Source: Bacteroidales bacterium
GTDB lineage: Bacteria > Bacteroidota > Bacteroidia > Bacteroidales > FEN-979
Assembly (NCBI GenBank): GCA_023229525.1
Contig: JALNZC010000017.1
Coordinates: forward strand, 12,137-76,136
Direction: 5' to 3'
Length of the DNA stretch: 64,000 nucleotides
A program made the translations under genes and the position numbers. Positions within the stretch are counted from its first letter, which is position 1, and each line of letters begins with the position of its first letter. This document shows positions 33,391-42,619 of the stretch, one piece after another. The notes under the pieces are model-generated. The model ran no database searches, was not told the origin of the DNA, and saw only the letters and a program-made list of their open reading frames with translations.

Positions 33391-34833
33391 CTATCTGCCC
33401 AGGGTTTTTTTAATCCAATCGCCGATAACTTCCAGTGCTTTTGGGGCCATGGTCTCCTCAATTTTTGAATATTCCTCCGGACTGCCTGTTGTGGCTGTCT
33501 GGAACAAATGATTTAATCCGGGCAGTTCAATGATCGTATATTTCGGATTACCCCCAAATATCAACGCTTTTTCGATGGCTTGCAGATTTTCAGCCGGTGG
33601 TACCTGTAAATCCAGACTGCCGTTGATAGCCAAAATATCACATTTCACTTTCGACAGGTACTCCTCAGGATTCAGGGTCAGGAAGCACCGGAACCATAGC
33701 GAAGTTAGGGATTGTATCTGAAGGTTGAGTTCATCTTCACTCAACCGGTGAAAACTCGTATCACTTGAATTCTTTTTCTCAAAACGGGCAACCAGATCAC
33801 GGATTTTGTCTTCTGCCTTTTTATTGTCGGGATTTTTTTTCAGAACCCCAAATATATCCTTACTGAGTTTTTGTTGTTCCATTATCGATTCATCACTTTC
33901 CCCTTTATTTTTCTCGATCAGTGCCGATTGAAGAAGAAGGATCTGTTCTCCGACAAGACCGGGACCGGCCATCAAGATGATAAAGTTAACATCAGATCGT
34001 TGCGATGCGACAATAGGCGCGATCAGCCCCCCTTCACTATGGCCGATCAGGCCGACTTTCAACGAATCGATTTCTTTGCGCTTCTTTATAAAATCCAGGG
34101 CGGCTTCGGCATCAGTTGCAAAATCCAGAGTGGTGGCCGATTTAAAACTTCCTTTCGATTTCCCTATTCCGCGATCGTCATATCGAAGAACTGCCATTCC
34201 CTTGCGTATAAGGTAATCGGAAAGTACGAGGAAAGGTTTATGTCCCATCAACTCGTCATCCCTGTTCTGAGGACCCGAACCGGTTATGAGGATAGCAGCA
34301 GGAAACGGACCGTTCCCCTTGGGCAAAGTCAATGTACCGGAAAGTTCAATCCCGGCGGATGGATTTTGAAAGACCACCTCTTCCTGCAGGTATGGCAACG
34401 GAGGTCTGGGTTCCTGGGGACGGGTACTTCCGATTTTTTTCTCCGATTTTGTAAAAGTCACAGGAAGAGAAACAGTCAATTGTTTCCAGATTCCGGTCAT
34501 TGAAGCCAATCCTTCTTTGATGACACCGCTGAATTTTCCCCTTAGACGGCTCGATTCAACGATTAGCGAATCACCGGTGAAGTTTACTTTACTGGTTGGA
34601 ATGTCCTTTACCCCCTGATCCGGACTATCGAAGGTAACAATTGCGCTATCAGCGGAATTGAAGGAAATATTCATCACCAATCTGAGTTCTATGTTCCTTA
34701 ACTTCAGAGGCCCGACCCAGGATCCTTCCAGCTTTTTCAGGGCTGCATTATCCTGGCCCAGGTTGATCAAGGGGAAAGCCATAATCAATAGCACAGTCAT
34801 AATCTGACTAAAAATCAGGCAATTTTTTTTCAT
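33391..34833 (-). CDS. Secreted alpha/beta hydrolase
   Basis: 480 residues. Signal peptide about 1-26. A beta-rich N-terminal domain (about 30-130: LEGSWVGPLKLRNIELRLVMNI) precedes the hydrolase (about 150-480). Motifs: ILITGSGPQNRDDELMGH (oxyanion region), RYDDRGIGKSKG, nucleophile Ser in GHSEGG, Asp in INGSLDLQVP and His in GLNHLFQ, so the triad is complete. This architecture in Bacteroidota is typical of exported esterases or peptidases of the S9/S33 type; the substrate cannot be told. Confidence 0.9.
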   Translation of the reverse strand: MKKNCLIFSQIMTVLLIMAFPLINLGQDNAALKKLEGSWVGPLKLRNIELRLVMNISFNSADSAIVTFDSPDQGVKDIPTSKVNFTGDSLIVESSRLRGKFSGVIKEGLASMTGIWKQLTVSLPVTFTKSEKKIGSTRPQEPRPPLPYLQEEVVFQNPSAGIELSGTLTLPKGNGPFPAAILITGSGPQNRDDELMGHKPFLVLSDYLIRKGMAVLRYDDRGIGKSKGSFKSATTLDFATDAEAALDFIKKRKEIDSLKVGLIGHSEGGLIAPIVASQRSDVNFIILMAGPGLVGEQILLLQSALIEKNKGESDESIMEQQKLSKDIFGVLKKNPDNKKAEDKIRDLVARFEKKNSSDTSFHRLSEDELNLQIQSLTSLWFRCFLTLNPEEYLSKVKCDILAINGSLDLQVPPAENLQAIEKALIFGGNPKYTIIELPGLNHLFQTATTGSPEEYSKIEETMAPKALEVIGDWIKKTLGR

Positions 34834-34879
34834 ATCATTATATTTTACCCTTTTAACCTGTTTTAATCTGTATACCTGG

Positions 34880-35728
34880 TTACCTGTGTACTATTGTTTT
34901 CGCAAAGCTGTTCGAATAGGCAGCAAAGAATCCGATACCTCCATGATCGATGTTGCCTTTAACATTTGCCGGTGGTCCGGAAAAGAAGGGTATATTCAAT
35001 CCCGATTGCTGAACCTGCATAATAAAATTATAATATTCTTCCGTAATACCCGACATCTGTAAAATAATGGTATCTCCCGGGTTGATGGTCTCCCATTTAT
35101 GTGCGTTATTCAAATAGATAACATCTACGCCATTCATATAACTGCCATTGTAAAATTTGTCGTCGGAAACTACCTTTTTCGTGATGGTATCAGTAAGAAG
35201 TTTCCCGTTACGATACAGGTTGAAAAGGTAATAGTTGACCTCATTCCCGGGTTCCTGTGCCCAGAGTTTTATCTTCCAAATCCCTTCCTTGCCCCAATCC
35301 GGTTCGAACACGGTCCCGATCGAGTCGAGATGGGTCACGTGGTTAAGCTTGCAAATGGCATCAAAAGCAGATTCGCCCGAAATTGGTTCGGACAGGTCAA
35401 TGTGAAGAGTATAGGTCTTATCCTTTTTCCCGACAAAGGTAGAATCCGTTGAGTAAATACCTGAAATTCCTGGTTTTGTCTCAGCCAAAGGGAAAATATT
35501 TTCCCCATCGGATAGAAAAACACTGGCACGGGTGACAGGCGGGACCGGTTCATTAAAGAAATAATCCGCTGTCTTGGTCAGTCTGATCTGGTACGTAGCG
35601 GTATCCGATGCAATATTTCCATCCACTACCAGTCGAGTATAAGTGCTGTCGAGGTTGACATTGATTTTTTCGGTACATGCTGCAATCAGCATTGAAACCA
35701 CGACTATATGACGAAATTTTTTAATCAT
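34880..35728 (-). CDS. DUF4249 lipoprotein, TonB-receptor partner
   Basis: 282 residues. The lipoprotein signal MIKKFRHIVVVSMLIAAC (lipobox IAAC) is followed by TEKINVNLDSTYTRLVVDGNI, the usual opening of DUF4249 proteins. The remainder is beta-rich. The gene overlaps the TonB receptor stop by 8 nt, so the two are translationally linked. DUF4249 proteins are thought to act as surface lipoprotein partners of TonB-dependent receptors; the ligand is unknown. Confidence 0.9.
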   Translation of the reverse strand: MIKKFRHIVVVSMLIAACTEKINVNLDSTYTRLVVDGNIASDTATYQIRLTKTADYFFNEPVPPVTRASVFLSDGENIFPLAETKPGISGIYSTDSTFVGKKDKTYTLHIDLSEPISGESAFDAICKLNHVTHLDSIGTVFEPDWGKEGIWKIKLWAQEPGNEVNYYLFNLYRNGKLLTDTITKKVVSDDKFYNGSYMNGVDVIYLNNAHKWETINPGDTIILQMSGITEEYYNFIMQVQQSGLNIPFFSGPPANVKGNIDHGGIGFFAAYSNSFAKTIVHR

Positions 35729-38096
35729 TGTTGAAGTGAAAATTAAAAGTCACCGATGGAATGATGCCAAATAGATAAACCTTTTCAGCGTAAGTTACAT
35801 TGGGATTTTCATTGTCCTGAACAAAATTGATCGACCAGGTATTATGCCGGTTATAAAGATTATAAACGGAGAAATTGAGATCCCAGTTGAACTTTCGTCC
35901 GGGTTTTTGTTTGCCGGAAAAGGTGACCGAAAGGTCGAGCCGGTGATAATCCTGGTACCGGTATTGATTCCGGTCGGAATAGATGGATACGATCTTGCCA
36001 CCGATTTCAGCACGCCCGGTCGGAAAAGTCACGGGCGCCCCGGTGGCATAAACCCATGTTGCTCCAATTGACCAACGCTTACCGAGAATATAATTGAGCA
36101 CTACCGAAACGCTGTTGGGTTTATCATAAGGTGCCGGATAGGGGTTACCGTCATTTATCCCGTTGATCTGGCGAAAAGATCTTGACCATGTATAACTTAC
36201 CCAACCATTTAACCGCTCCTCATTCAAGCGTACCAGAATTTCAACTCCATATGACCAGCCTTTACCATTCCGGATCTCGCCTTCAAGTTTATTATTGAGG
36301 ATCAGGTTTGCAAAATCTTTAAAATCGATCACATTATTCATCCATTTATAATACCCTTCTATCGAGGTTTCAATAGTATTATGTCTGAAATTCCGGAAAT
36401 AGCCTGCTGCAATCTGGTCGGCAATCTGGGGTTTGACATTTGGGCTTGCAGCAAACCAGATGTCGAGCGGGGTACCGACCGTAGAATTTTGTGCCAATTG
36501 AAGATACTGGTAAGTACGGGCGTAACTGGCTTTTATCGAATGTTTGGCATTAAAATCGTACAGCAAACCCAAACGAGGTTCCCAACCGTAATAGGTTTGA
36601 TAAACCGTTCCGGCTTTATAAATCGTGGAATCAATTGCTTTGTAAGAACTGTCGAAATGAAATACCGTACCGGGACCGGTATTTTGAAACATAGAAAGCC
36701 TCAAACCATATTTTACTGTGAAATGTTCCCCGATACGTTGTTCATTGCTTCCATATATTCCCGTTTCAAAAGCATAGTTATTTGGTACTTTTACCTCGTT
36801 GATCACCGTCTGGGCGCCAATGCCCTTAGCCTGACCCGGGTAAAACATGTGGTAAACGACAGATGCACCGAATTTAATGGTGTTTTTTGTATTCAGATAA
36901 TAACTAAAATCGCCTTTTATCCCAAGGTCACGCAAATTTGAATTCCACTCAAATGAATTGTTGTTTCCATCCGGTGTGCCCAGGAAGTAGCTGTAATTGC
37001 TGTAAATGAATGAAAAATTCGAAAAAAGTTGTTTGGAAAAGAGATGGTTCCACCGGAAAGTACCGGTTTCATTTCCCCAGTTCATACGGGCAAAACCATT
37101 ACTAAAAACGTCCCGGCCAAAATACCCGGATAAAAAAATCTGGTTATTTTCATTGATCCTGTAATTGACTTTGGCATTGAGGTCATAAAAATAGAGTTTG
37201 TTGTTTTGGAGCGCCTTATCGGACGACAACGGCAGAAACAGGTCGGCATAGGTGCGACGTCCTGAAATAATAAAGGAGCTCCGGTCCTTCTGAATGGGAC
37301 CCTCAACGGTTAACCGGCTGGCAATGATGCCGATTCCCCCGTTGATCTCATATTTTTTTGAGTTCCCTTCATTCATTCGTATATCAAGTACCGACGAGAG
37401 CCTTCCTCCATAGTTGGCCGGAATATCCCCTTTATAAAGTTTTACGTCTTTGATGGCATCGTTATTGAAAACTGAAAAAAATCCCATCAGGTGTGAGGCA
37501 TTGTAAACCGTAGCTTCATCCAATAAGATCAGGTTCTGATCCGGGGATCCACCCCTTACGCTGAATCCGCTTGAACCTTCTCCTACCGACTGAACCCCGG
37601 GAAGCAGCTGAATGGCCTTGATCACATCCACTTCGCCCATCAGCGCCGGAATCCTCTGGATGGTTTTAATATCCATTCTGAAAGTGCTCATTTCAGGTTT
37701 AACCACGTTCCGGTCATTTTTTTCACTGGTGATCTCCACTTCCTTCAGTTGCTGCTGATATGGCTCCAATTCAAATGAAAGGGCTATATTCATGGTAAGT
37801 ATAATGACCTGCTCATGCGTTTTATATCCTATATATGAGAAAACCAGGGTATAATTGCCCTCGTCTAAAGTAAGGGAATAGTTGCCATAAACATCACTGA
37901 CCGCACCGGTTTTCAGTTCCCTGATGAAAACTGTAGCTCCGACCAATGCCTCCCCATTTGTTTTGTCCGTGATTTTCCCACTGATGGTATAATGCTTGTT
38001 TTTATCTCCCTGATTTCCTGATACTGTAAATGTGGAAGAGAATATGAAAAGAAAAAGGAAAAGGAAAAGGAAAAGAAGGTGTTTTGACTGTATCAT
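35721..38096 (-). CDS. TonB-dependent outer-membrane receptor
   Basis: 791 residues. Signal peptide, then a carboxypeptidase-regulatory-like domain (about 33-120: ISGKITDKTNGEALVGATVFI, GNYSLTLDEGNYTLVFSYIGY). The plug follows (about 130-240: MGEVDVIKAIQLLPGVQSVGEGSSGFSVRGGSPDQNLILLD), then a 22-strand-type barrel to the C-terminus ending IPSVTFNFHF. It imports a ligand bound outside the cell using TonB energy. Paired with DUF4249, not with SusD, so not a classic glycan-utilisation locus. The signal-peptide region is encoded by a phenylalanine/leucine-rich low-complexity stretch. Confidence 0.95.
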   Translation of the reverse strand: MIQSKHLLFLFLFLFLFIFSSTFTVSGNQGDKNKHYTISGKITDKTNGEALVGATVFIRELKTGAVSDVYGNYSLTLDEGNYTLVFSYIGYKTHEQVIILTMNIALSFELEPYQQQLKEVEITSEKNDRNVVKPEMSTFRMDIKTIQRIPALMGEVDVIKAIQLLPGVQSVGEGSSGFSVRGGSPDQNLILLDEATVYNASHLMGFFSVFNNDAIKDVKLYKGDIPANYGGRLSSVLDIRMNEGNSKKYEINGGIGIIASRLTVEGPIQKDRSSFIISGRRTYADLFLPLSSDKALQNNKLYFYDLNAKVNYRINENNQIFLSGYFGRDVFSNGFARMNWGNETGTFRWNHLFSKQLFSNFSFIYSNYSYFLGTPDGNNNSFEWNSNLRDLGIKGDFSYYLNTKNTIKFGASVVYHMFYPGQAKGIGAQTVINEVKVPNNYAFETGIYGSNEQRIGEHFTVKYGLRLSMFQNTGPGTVFHFDSSYKAIDSTIYKAGTVYQTYYGWEPRLGLLYDFNAKHSIKASYARTYQYLQLAQNSTVGTPLDIWFAASPNVKPQIADQIAAGYFRNFRHNTIETSIEGYYKWMNNVIDFKDFANLILNNKLEGEIRNGKGWSYGVEILVRLNEERLNGWVSYTWSRSFRQINGINDGNPYPAPYDKPNSVSVVLNYILGKRWSIGATWVYATGAPVTFPTGRAEIGGKIVSIYSDRNQYRYQDYHRLDLSVTFSGKQKPGRKFNWDLNFSVYNLYNRHNTWSINFVQDNENPNVTYAEKVYLFGIIPSVTFNFHFNND

Positions 38097-38116
38097 CCGT
38101 ATTTATCGTGTTGAGA

Positions 38117-38680
38117 TTATTTCCGGATGATCCGGAATTCACCGTTTTCATTGAGTTTAATGATTCTTGATGGTTTTACTTCATGAAGTTCATCCAGAGA
38201 TGGATCAACAATATAATCAACTCCTTTAATGATTTCCTGACTGATTTTTTTAAAGATGAGGGGAGGTCGCGCACCTGCAATGTTGGCAGATGTAGATACG
38301 ATGGGTTTACCGAATTCCCGGATCAAGCGGCGGCAAAATTCATTTTTTACAATACGGATGGCAATAGATTGATCGCTGGCTAAAACATTTGGGGCCAGGT
38401 TTTTTGACTGGGGATAGATGATGGTCAGGGGCCTGTCCACATAGTTGATGAGGTCATGGGCAATTTCAGGAACTACAAGGACATATTCCTCCAGCCGGTT
38501 AGCGTCATCAAGCAGGATGATCAGACTTTTGCTCTCCATCCTCTTTTTTAACCGATAAACCTTTTCCACTGCCAGCGGATTGGTCGCATCACAACCAATT
38601 CCCCAGATCGTGTCGGTGGGATAAAGAATGGTCCCACCTGCACTTAGAACTTTCAGGCAATGTTCAATTTCCCGTTGCAT
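38117..38680 (-). CDS. L-threonylcarbamoyladenylate synthase (Sua5/YciO/YrdC family)
   Basis: 187 residues, a single YrdC domain. It makes threonylcarbamoyl-AMP for the t6A37 modification of tRNA. Seen: GGTILYPTDTIWGIGCDATN, RLKKRMESKSLIILL (Lys/Arg/Ser-Lys nucleotide site), and RPLTIIYP. The Ser-rich VSTSANIAG segment closes the active site. A TAACTTTG box (38726-38733) upstream may be its -7 element. 20 nt separates it from the TonB receptor start. Confidence 0.95.
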   Translation of the reverse strand: MQREIEHCLKVLSAGGTILYPTDTIWGIGCDATNPLAVEKVYRLKKRMESKSLIILLDDANRLEEYVLVVPEIAHDLINYVDRPLTIIYPQSKNLAPNVLASDQSIAIRIVKNEFCRRLIREFGKPIVSTSANIAGARPPLIFKKISQEIIKGVDYIVDPSLDELHEVKPSRIIKLNENGEFRIIRK

Positions 38681-38784
38681 GGGTCAATCAGATCTGAATG
38701 AATTTGAATTTTCAGGAATAACGTACAAAGTTAGGAACAAATTGCTTAACCTCACTGCCTGTTTATAAATTGACAGGAGACCTT

Positions 38785-39768
38785 TCACAAACGATTGATA
38801 AGCAGTTCACCCGGAATGGTGATTGCACATTTGAAATGTTTTTCCGGACATTCGCTGTATCCGTGTAAACCACAGGGCCGGCAAGGGAGTTTTTCTGGAA
38901 CCTCTACTACCTCAGCATTATCCGATAATGGACCAAAACCAAATTCCGGCACGGTCGAACAATAAATGACTGTGACCGGGGCATTTACTGCGGAAGCAAG
39001 GTGCATAGGTGCGGAATCATTAGTGAAATTCATGCGGGCATATTGCATTAAAGCTGCAGATTGAAGGAAGGATAATTGACCGCAAAGGTTAATGGTGGCC
39101 GGATGACCGGAACGCAGGCGGATATCTTCACAAAGCGCATGATCATTGTGTGCACCCAGCAGGTAAATGGCTTTATCAGCCGGAATGTGGTTTATCAGTT
39201 CAATCCATTTTTCAGCAGGAAATTGCTTGGTGAACCAAAGTGAAGCCGGGGAGAGAGTATAATAGGGTCGGGTCTTGTAAGGTTCAACCTTTTGGTGATC
39301 TTCCTTTGAGGGATATAGTCGGGGCAAATAACGGTGAGGATCCGGGAACTCTTCGATCAGCGCAAGGTTCCGGTCAACTTCATGTACCCCTTCACCGATG
39401 CGGTGTCTGATCTTCCGGGTAAACAGGAATGACATGGGATTTTTATCGAATCCTGTTTTTATCTGTGCTCTGGAAAACGCGGTCATCAGACCGGTCAAGA
39501 GAAAGCGTTGGACATTCACTACCAGATCATACCGTGTAGACCATACCCGGTGCATCAGTTTATCGAAATTCATATAAGACCGGTACTTTTTATCCCAAAC
39601 CAACACCTCGTGTAAGAACGGATGATCCTGGAAAAGGTTTTCATTGCCTTTTTTCACAAGAAAATCGATGGCTGCTTCCGGAAAAACATGATGCAGTTTT
39701 TCCACTAATGGTGTGGCCAGAATAACATCTCCAATAGATGCGGATTGGATGATCAGGATTTTTTTCAT
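38785..39768 (-). CDS. Family 9 glycosyltransferase (heptosyltransferase-like)
   Basis: 327 residues. The start KKILIIQSASIGDVILATPLVEKLHHVFP is the ADP-heptose:LPS heptosyltransferase pattern. The C-terminal domain has LSPASLWFTKQFPAEKW (P-x-S-x-W-x-x-K-x-x-P) and FTNDSAPMHLASAVNAPVTVIY (the D-S-x-P-x-H motif). CRPCGLHGYSECPEKHFKC near the end is the usual Cys-rich tail. It adds a sugar to the LPS inner core or a related glycan. Its ATG follows the dapD stop with no intervening base. Confidence 0.94.
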   Translation of the reverse strand: MKKILIIQSASIGDVILATPLVEKLHHVFPEAAIDFLVKKGNENLFQDHPFLHEVLVWDKKYRSYMNFDKLMHRVWSTRYDLVVNVQRFLLTGLMTAFSRAQIKTGFDKNPMSFLFTRKIRHRIGEGVHEVDRNLALIEEFPDPHRYLPRLYPSKEDHQKVEPYKTRPYYTLSPASLWFTKQFPAEKWIELINHIPADKAIYLLGAHNDHALCEDIRLRSGHPATINLCGQLSFLQSAALMQYARMNFTNDSAPMHLASAVNAPVTVIYCSTVPEFGFGPLSDNAEVVEVPEKLPCRPCGLHGYSECPEKHFKCAITIPGELLINRL

Positions 39769-40587
39769 TTAAATTGGAACATCGAATTCCCTCAATGCCT
39801 GGTTGAGTGAGGTTTTTAAATCGGTGGAGGCTTTCCGTTTGCCGATAATCAGCGCACAGGGAACCGAATAAGTGCCGGAAGGGAAGGATTTCGGTACGGC
39901 GCCAGGGATCACAACCGAACCTGGCGGGACATACCCTTTATGTAAAACAGGTTGTTCCCCTGAAACATCGATAATTTTTGTTGATCCGGTAATTACGACA
40001 TTTGCACCCAGAACGGACTCCCGGCCGATGCGAACCCCTTCCACCACCACACAACGCGAACCGAGGAAACAATGATCCTCCACGATCACCGGGGCAGCCT
40101 GAACCGGTTCCAGTACACCACCGATCCCGACTCCTCCGCTGAGATGTACATTTTTTCCGATCTGCGCACAGGAACCGACCGTTGCCCATGTATCGATCAT
40201 CGTACCGGAATCAACATACGCACCGATATTGACATACGATGGCATCATGATCACACCCCGCGACAGATATGAACCATACCGGGCAATGGCATGAGGAACT
40301 ACCCGCACACCCTGTTTTTCATGGTTTGTTTTCAAAGGAATTTTATCGTAGAAAAGAAAGGGACCGATCTCGGTCACTTCCAACTGACGTATCGGAAAAT
40401 AAAGGATCACCGCTTTTTTGATCCATTCATTAACAAACCATACTTCATCCTTTTGTTCAGCGACGCGAAGCAAACCCTCATCCAGCTGCCGTATGACCTC
40501 TCCAATCGCATCCCGGGTCTCCGATAGCGTCAATAACGTCCGGTCATCCCAGGCAGATTCTATGAGTTCTCTGATTGTTGTTGCCAT
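39769..40587 (-). CDS. dapD: 2,3,4,5-Tetrahydropyridine-2,6-dicarboxylate N-succinyltransferase
   Basis: 272 residues from the ATG at 40587 (MATTIRELIESAWDDR), the normal family start and length. It acts in lysine and meso-diaminopimelate synthesis. Left-handed beta-helix hexapeptide repeats run through MMPSYVNIGAYVDSGTMIDTW, GKNVHLSGGVGIGGVLEP and IGRESVLGANVVI. The frame stays open another 42 codons upstream, but that stretch is translated heptad repeat (ILDPASSILHRERSE), not protein. Directly followed by the GT9 gene. Confidence 0.97.
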   Translation of the reverse strand: MATTIRELIESAWDDRTLLTLSETRDAIGEVIRQLDEGLLRVAEQKDEVWFVNEWIKKAVILYFPIRQLEVTEIGPFLFYDKIPLKTNHEKQGVRVVPHAIARYGSYLSRGVIMMPSYVNIGAYVDSGTMIDTWATVGSCAQIGKNVHLSGGVGIGGVLEPVQAAPVIVEDHCFLGSRCVVVEGVRIGRESVLGANVVITGSTKIIDVSGEQPVLHKGYVPPGSVVIPGAVPKSFPSGTYSVPCALIIGKRKASTDLKTSLNQALREFDVPI

Positions 40588-40601
40588 TTTTTTAATGGGT
40601 G

Positions 40602-40800
40602 CAGGGTCGCTTCGCCCCGATAAAAGCTCGCTTCGCTCGCGATGCAGGATGCTGGATGCTGGATCTAAGATCCAAGATCCAAAATCCAGGATACTTAATA
40701 TCCCACATCCCAATTCCAGCCTTCTTTATCCTTTATCCTTTCGTCCTTCGTCTATCGTCCTTCGTCCTTCGTCTATCGTCCTTCGTCCTTCTCCTACCTC
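40602..40800. repeat. Composite repeat block: ggatgct heptads, GC-rich core, cttcgtc heptads
   Basis: 40602-40640 holds the GC-rich elements GGGTCGCTTCGCC and GCTCGCTTCGCTCGCG. 40642-40695 holds GGATGCT/AGATCCA-type heptads. 40716-40800 holds TTTATCC, then CTTCGTC/CTATCGT heptads. It fills the gap between divergent dapD and ruvX genes, so both promoters must lie inside or beside it. Confidence 0.9.
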
Positions 40801-40847
40801 TTACTTTTTCATTCTGCTTCAAAATTAGTTAAAATTTCAAATCTTCG

Positions 40848-40855
40848 TAACTTTG
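40848..40855 (+). promoter_or_regulatory. Probable -7 element of ruvX
   Basis: TAACTTTG matches TAnnTTTG, 16 nt before the ruvX ATG. The upstream box at the usual distance reads only TTAG-like, so the call rests mainly on the -7 element. Confidence 0.4.
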
Positions 40856-40871
40856 CACCGAATTTGGAATT

Positions 40872-41282
40872 ATGGGTAGGATCTTAGCCATTGATTACGG
40901 GCAAAAACGGACAGGGATTGCAGTGACGGATGAACTGCAAATCATTGCCACGGGTTTGATCACGGTTCAAACTCATGGCTTGATCGATTTTCTAAAGGAT
41001 TATGTTAACCAAAACAAGGTGGATTGTTTTGTGGTTGGTGAACCGCGACAGATGAACAATACACCCTCGCAATCTTCTGTTTATATCGAACCTTTTGTGA
41101 AAAAACTGGGAATGATCTTCCCGGGGATCCCGGTAAAACGGATCGACGAACGATTTACTTCACTGATGGCCACACGCGCCATACGTGAATCAGGTGCAAA
41201 AAAGAAAACCCGTCAGGACAAAGCCTTGGTAGACACCGTAAGTGCAACAATAATCCTTCAATCATACCTTGAAATGAAATGA
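40872..41282 (+). CDS. ruvX: Putative pre-16S rRNA nuclease / Holliday junction resolvase-like (YqgF)
   Basis: 136 residues, full length for YqgF/RuvX. RNase H fold with the first catalytic Asp in ILAIDYGQKRTGIAVTD, a Glu in VVGEPRQMNNTPS, and the RIDERFTS segment. The last Asp is in QDKALVDTVSATIILQSYL. In E. coli the family matures the 16S rRNA 5' end. Followed by def after a heptad run. Confidence 0.95.
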   Translation: MGRILAIDYGQKRTGIAVTDELQIIATGLITVQTHGLIDFLKDYVNQNKVDCFVVGEPRQMNNTPSQSSVYIEPFVKKLGMIFPGIPVKRIDERFTSLMATRAIRESGAKKKTRQDKALVDTVSATIILQSYLEMK

Positions 41283-41312
41283 ACATCAACCGTAAAGCAC
41301 TGACTTTTACTC

Positions 41313-41340
41313 GAAAATCCAAAATCTAAAATCGTAAATC
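41313..41340. repeat. aaatcta/aaatcgt heptad run before def
   Basis: AAAATCCAAAATCTAAAATCG with a 7-nt period ends two bases before the def start codon. Confidence 0.75.
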
Positions 41341-41342
41341 TC

Positions 41343-41915
41343 ATGATTCTCCCCGTTTTAGCATACGGTCACCCGGTTCTGAAGAAAACTGCAGTAGATA
41401 TCACTCCCGATTATCCTGATTTAAATACCTTTATCGCGGATATGTGGGAAACCATGTATCAAGCCGATGGGGTGGGACTTGCAGCACCCCAGGTGAATCG
41501 TTCGGTGCGGATCATTGTGATCGACGCCTCACCCTTTGCTGAAAAATATCCCGAATCTGCCGGTTTTAAAAGGGTATTCATAAACGCAAAAATCTATAAA
41601 GAGGAAGGAGAGGAATATTCTTTCAATGAAGGATGTCTCAGCTTTCCCGGACTGCGTGAGGATATCTTGCGGAAACCGGTAATCTATATGAAATATATGG
41701 ATGAAAACTTCATGGAACATGATGAACGCTTTGAAGGCGTTGCCGCACGTATTGTCCAGCACGAATACGACCACATCGAAGGTATTGTGTTCGTAGACCG
41801 GCTCCCCTCACTGAAAAAAATGTTACTCAAACGAAGACTGACAGACATCTCGAAAGGGAATGTTGAGGTGAGTTATAAAATGCTTTTCCCGGCAGTTAAA
41901 AAAGGAAGAAAGTAG
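41343..41915 (+). CDS. def: Peptide deformylase
   Basis: 190 residues. It removes the N-formyl group from nascent proteins in the cytoplasm. All three signature motifs are present: GVGLAAPQV, EGCLSFPG and QHEYDHIEG, giving the metal ligands Cys, His, His and the catalytic Glu. Normal length; neighbours ruvX and the TPR lipoprotein on the same strand, separated by repeat arrays. Confidence 0.97.
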   Translation: MILPVLAYGHPVLKKTAVDITPDYPDLNTFIADMWETMYQADGVGLAAPQVNRSVRIIVIDASPFAEKYPESAGFKRVFINAKIYKEEGEEYSFNEGCLSFPGLREDILRKPVIYMKYMDENFMEHDERFEGVAARIVQHEYDHIEGIVFVDRLPSLKKMLLKRRLTDISKGNVEVSYKMLFPAVKKGRK

Positions 41916-41921
41916 ATAATT

Positions 41922-42020
41922 TGTGGTCAGGTGGGCGAGTGGACGAGTGGACAAGTGGACAAGTGGTCAAGTGGGCGGAGTGGACAATGGAATAAATCGT
42001 AAATCGTAAATCGTAAATAG
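41922..42020. repeat. gtggacaa octad array and aaatcgt heptad array
   Basis: 41922-41990 is made of 8-nt units GTGGACAA/GTGGGCGA/GTGGTCAA. 41992-42020 is AATCGTAAATCGTAAATCG with a 7-nt period. The second ends two bases before the next start codon. Confidence 0.88.
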
Positions 42021-42022
42021 TT

Positions 42023-42604
42023 ATGCGCAAATCAATTTTAATGGGTTTTTCGGGAATTCTACTTTTAATTACAGCTTGTGGTCCTTCACGGGAAAAATCG
42101 GTATTGAAGGTTAAGGATCTCGAAAAACGGCTTTTCTCCCCGGAGGCGGTCAGCTTTAACAAAGTCAAGGCCGATAGTCTGATGATGTTGTATGTAGATT
42201 TTGTAAAGGATTATCCGAAGGATTCGCTATCACCGCAGTATTTATTTAAAGCAGCAGGGATTGCAATGAATTCAGGCGATGGCAGCAAAGCGCTAAATTT
42301 ATATAACCAGTTCCTGCAAGATTATCCTAATCACCCACATGCTGCCATGAGCTTGTTCTTCAAGGGATTTGTTTATGAAAATATCCTCCATAATCTTGAA
42401 AATGCCAAAGAAGTTTATCTGCAGTTCATCGAGAAGTACCCAAACGATGAATTTAATGATGATGCCCGCCTGGCGCTACAGAATCTCGGGAAATCACCCG
42501 ATGAGATGATACGGGAATTTGAGGTCCGTCAGAAAGCCGATAGCACACGAATCGCTGACTCCGTCACGCACGCGAAGAAAACCCATAAGAAAAGCAGGGG
42601 ATAG
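42023..42604 (+). CDS. TPR-type lipoprotein
   Basis: 193 residues. Lipoprotein signal MRKSILMGFSGILLLITAC (lipobox ITAC). Two or three TPR-like helical pairs follow (QYLFKAAGIAMNSGDGSKALNLYNQFLQDYPNHPHA, then MSLFFKGFVYENILHNLENAKEVYLQFIEKYPN). The pattern resembles BamD/YbgF-type envelope helpers, but the protein is shorter than BamD. The tail is Lys/Arg/Ser-rich. Partner unknown. Confidence 0.85.
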   Translation: MRKSILMGFSGILLLITACGPSREKSVLKVKDLEKRLFSPEAVSFNKVKADSLMMLYVDFVKDYPKDSLSPQYLFKAAGIAMNSGDGSKALNLYNQFLQDYPNHPHAAMSLFFKGFVYENILHNLENAKEVYLQFIEKYPNDEFNDDARLALQNLGKSPDEMIREFEVRQKADSTRIADSVTHAKKTHKKSRG

Positions 42605-42619
42605 CAGATCTGGTACCCG

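Noticed and set aside
33871..34503. 210-codon plus-strand ORF opposite the alpha/beta hydrolase
   Set aside because: Antisense to a gene with an intact catalytic triad.
36381..36941. 186-codon plus-strand ORF opposite the TonB receptor
   Set aside because: It lies fully inside the receptor gene on the other strand and has no signal or motif; a shadow of biased codon use.
34880..38096. SusC/SusD-type glycan utilisation locus
   Set aside because: The TonB receptor is paired with DUF4249, not with SusD, and there are no glycosidases next to it.
40588..40713. 42-residue N-terminal extension of DapD
   Set aside because: The extra codons are translated heptad repeat and GC-rich core; the ATG at 40587 gives the normal family start and length.
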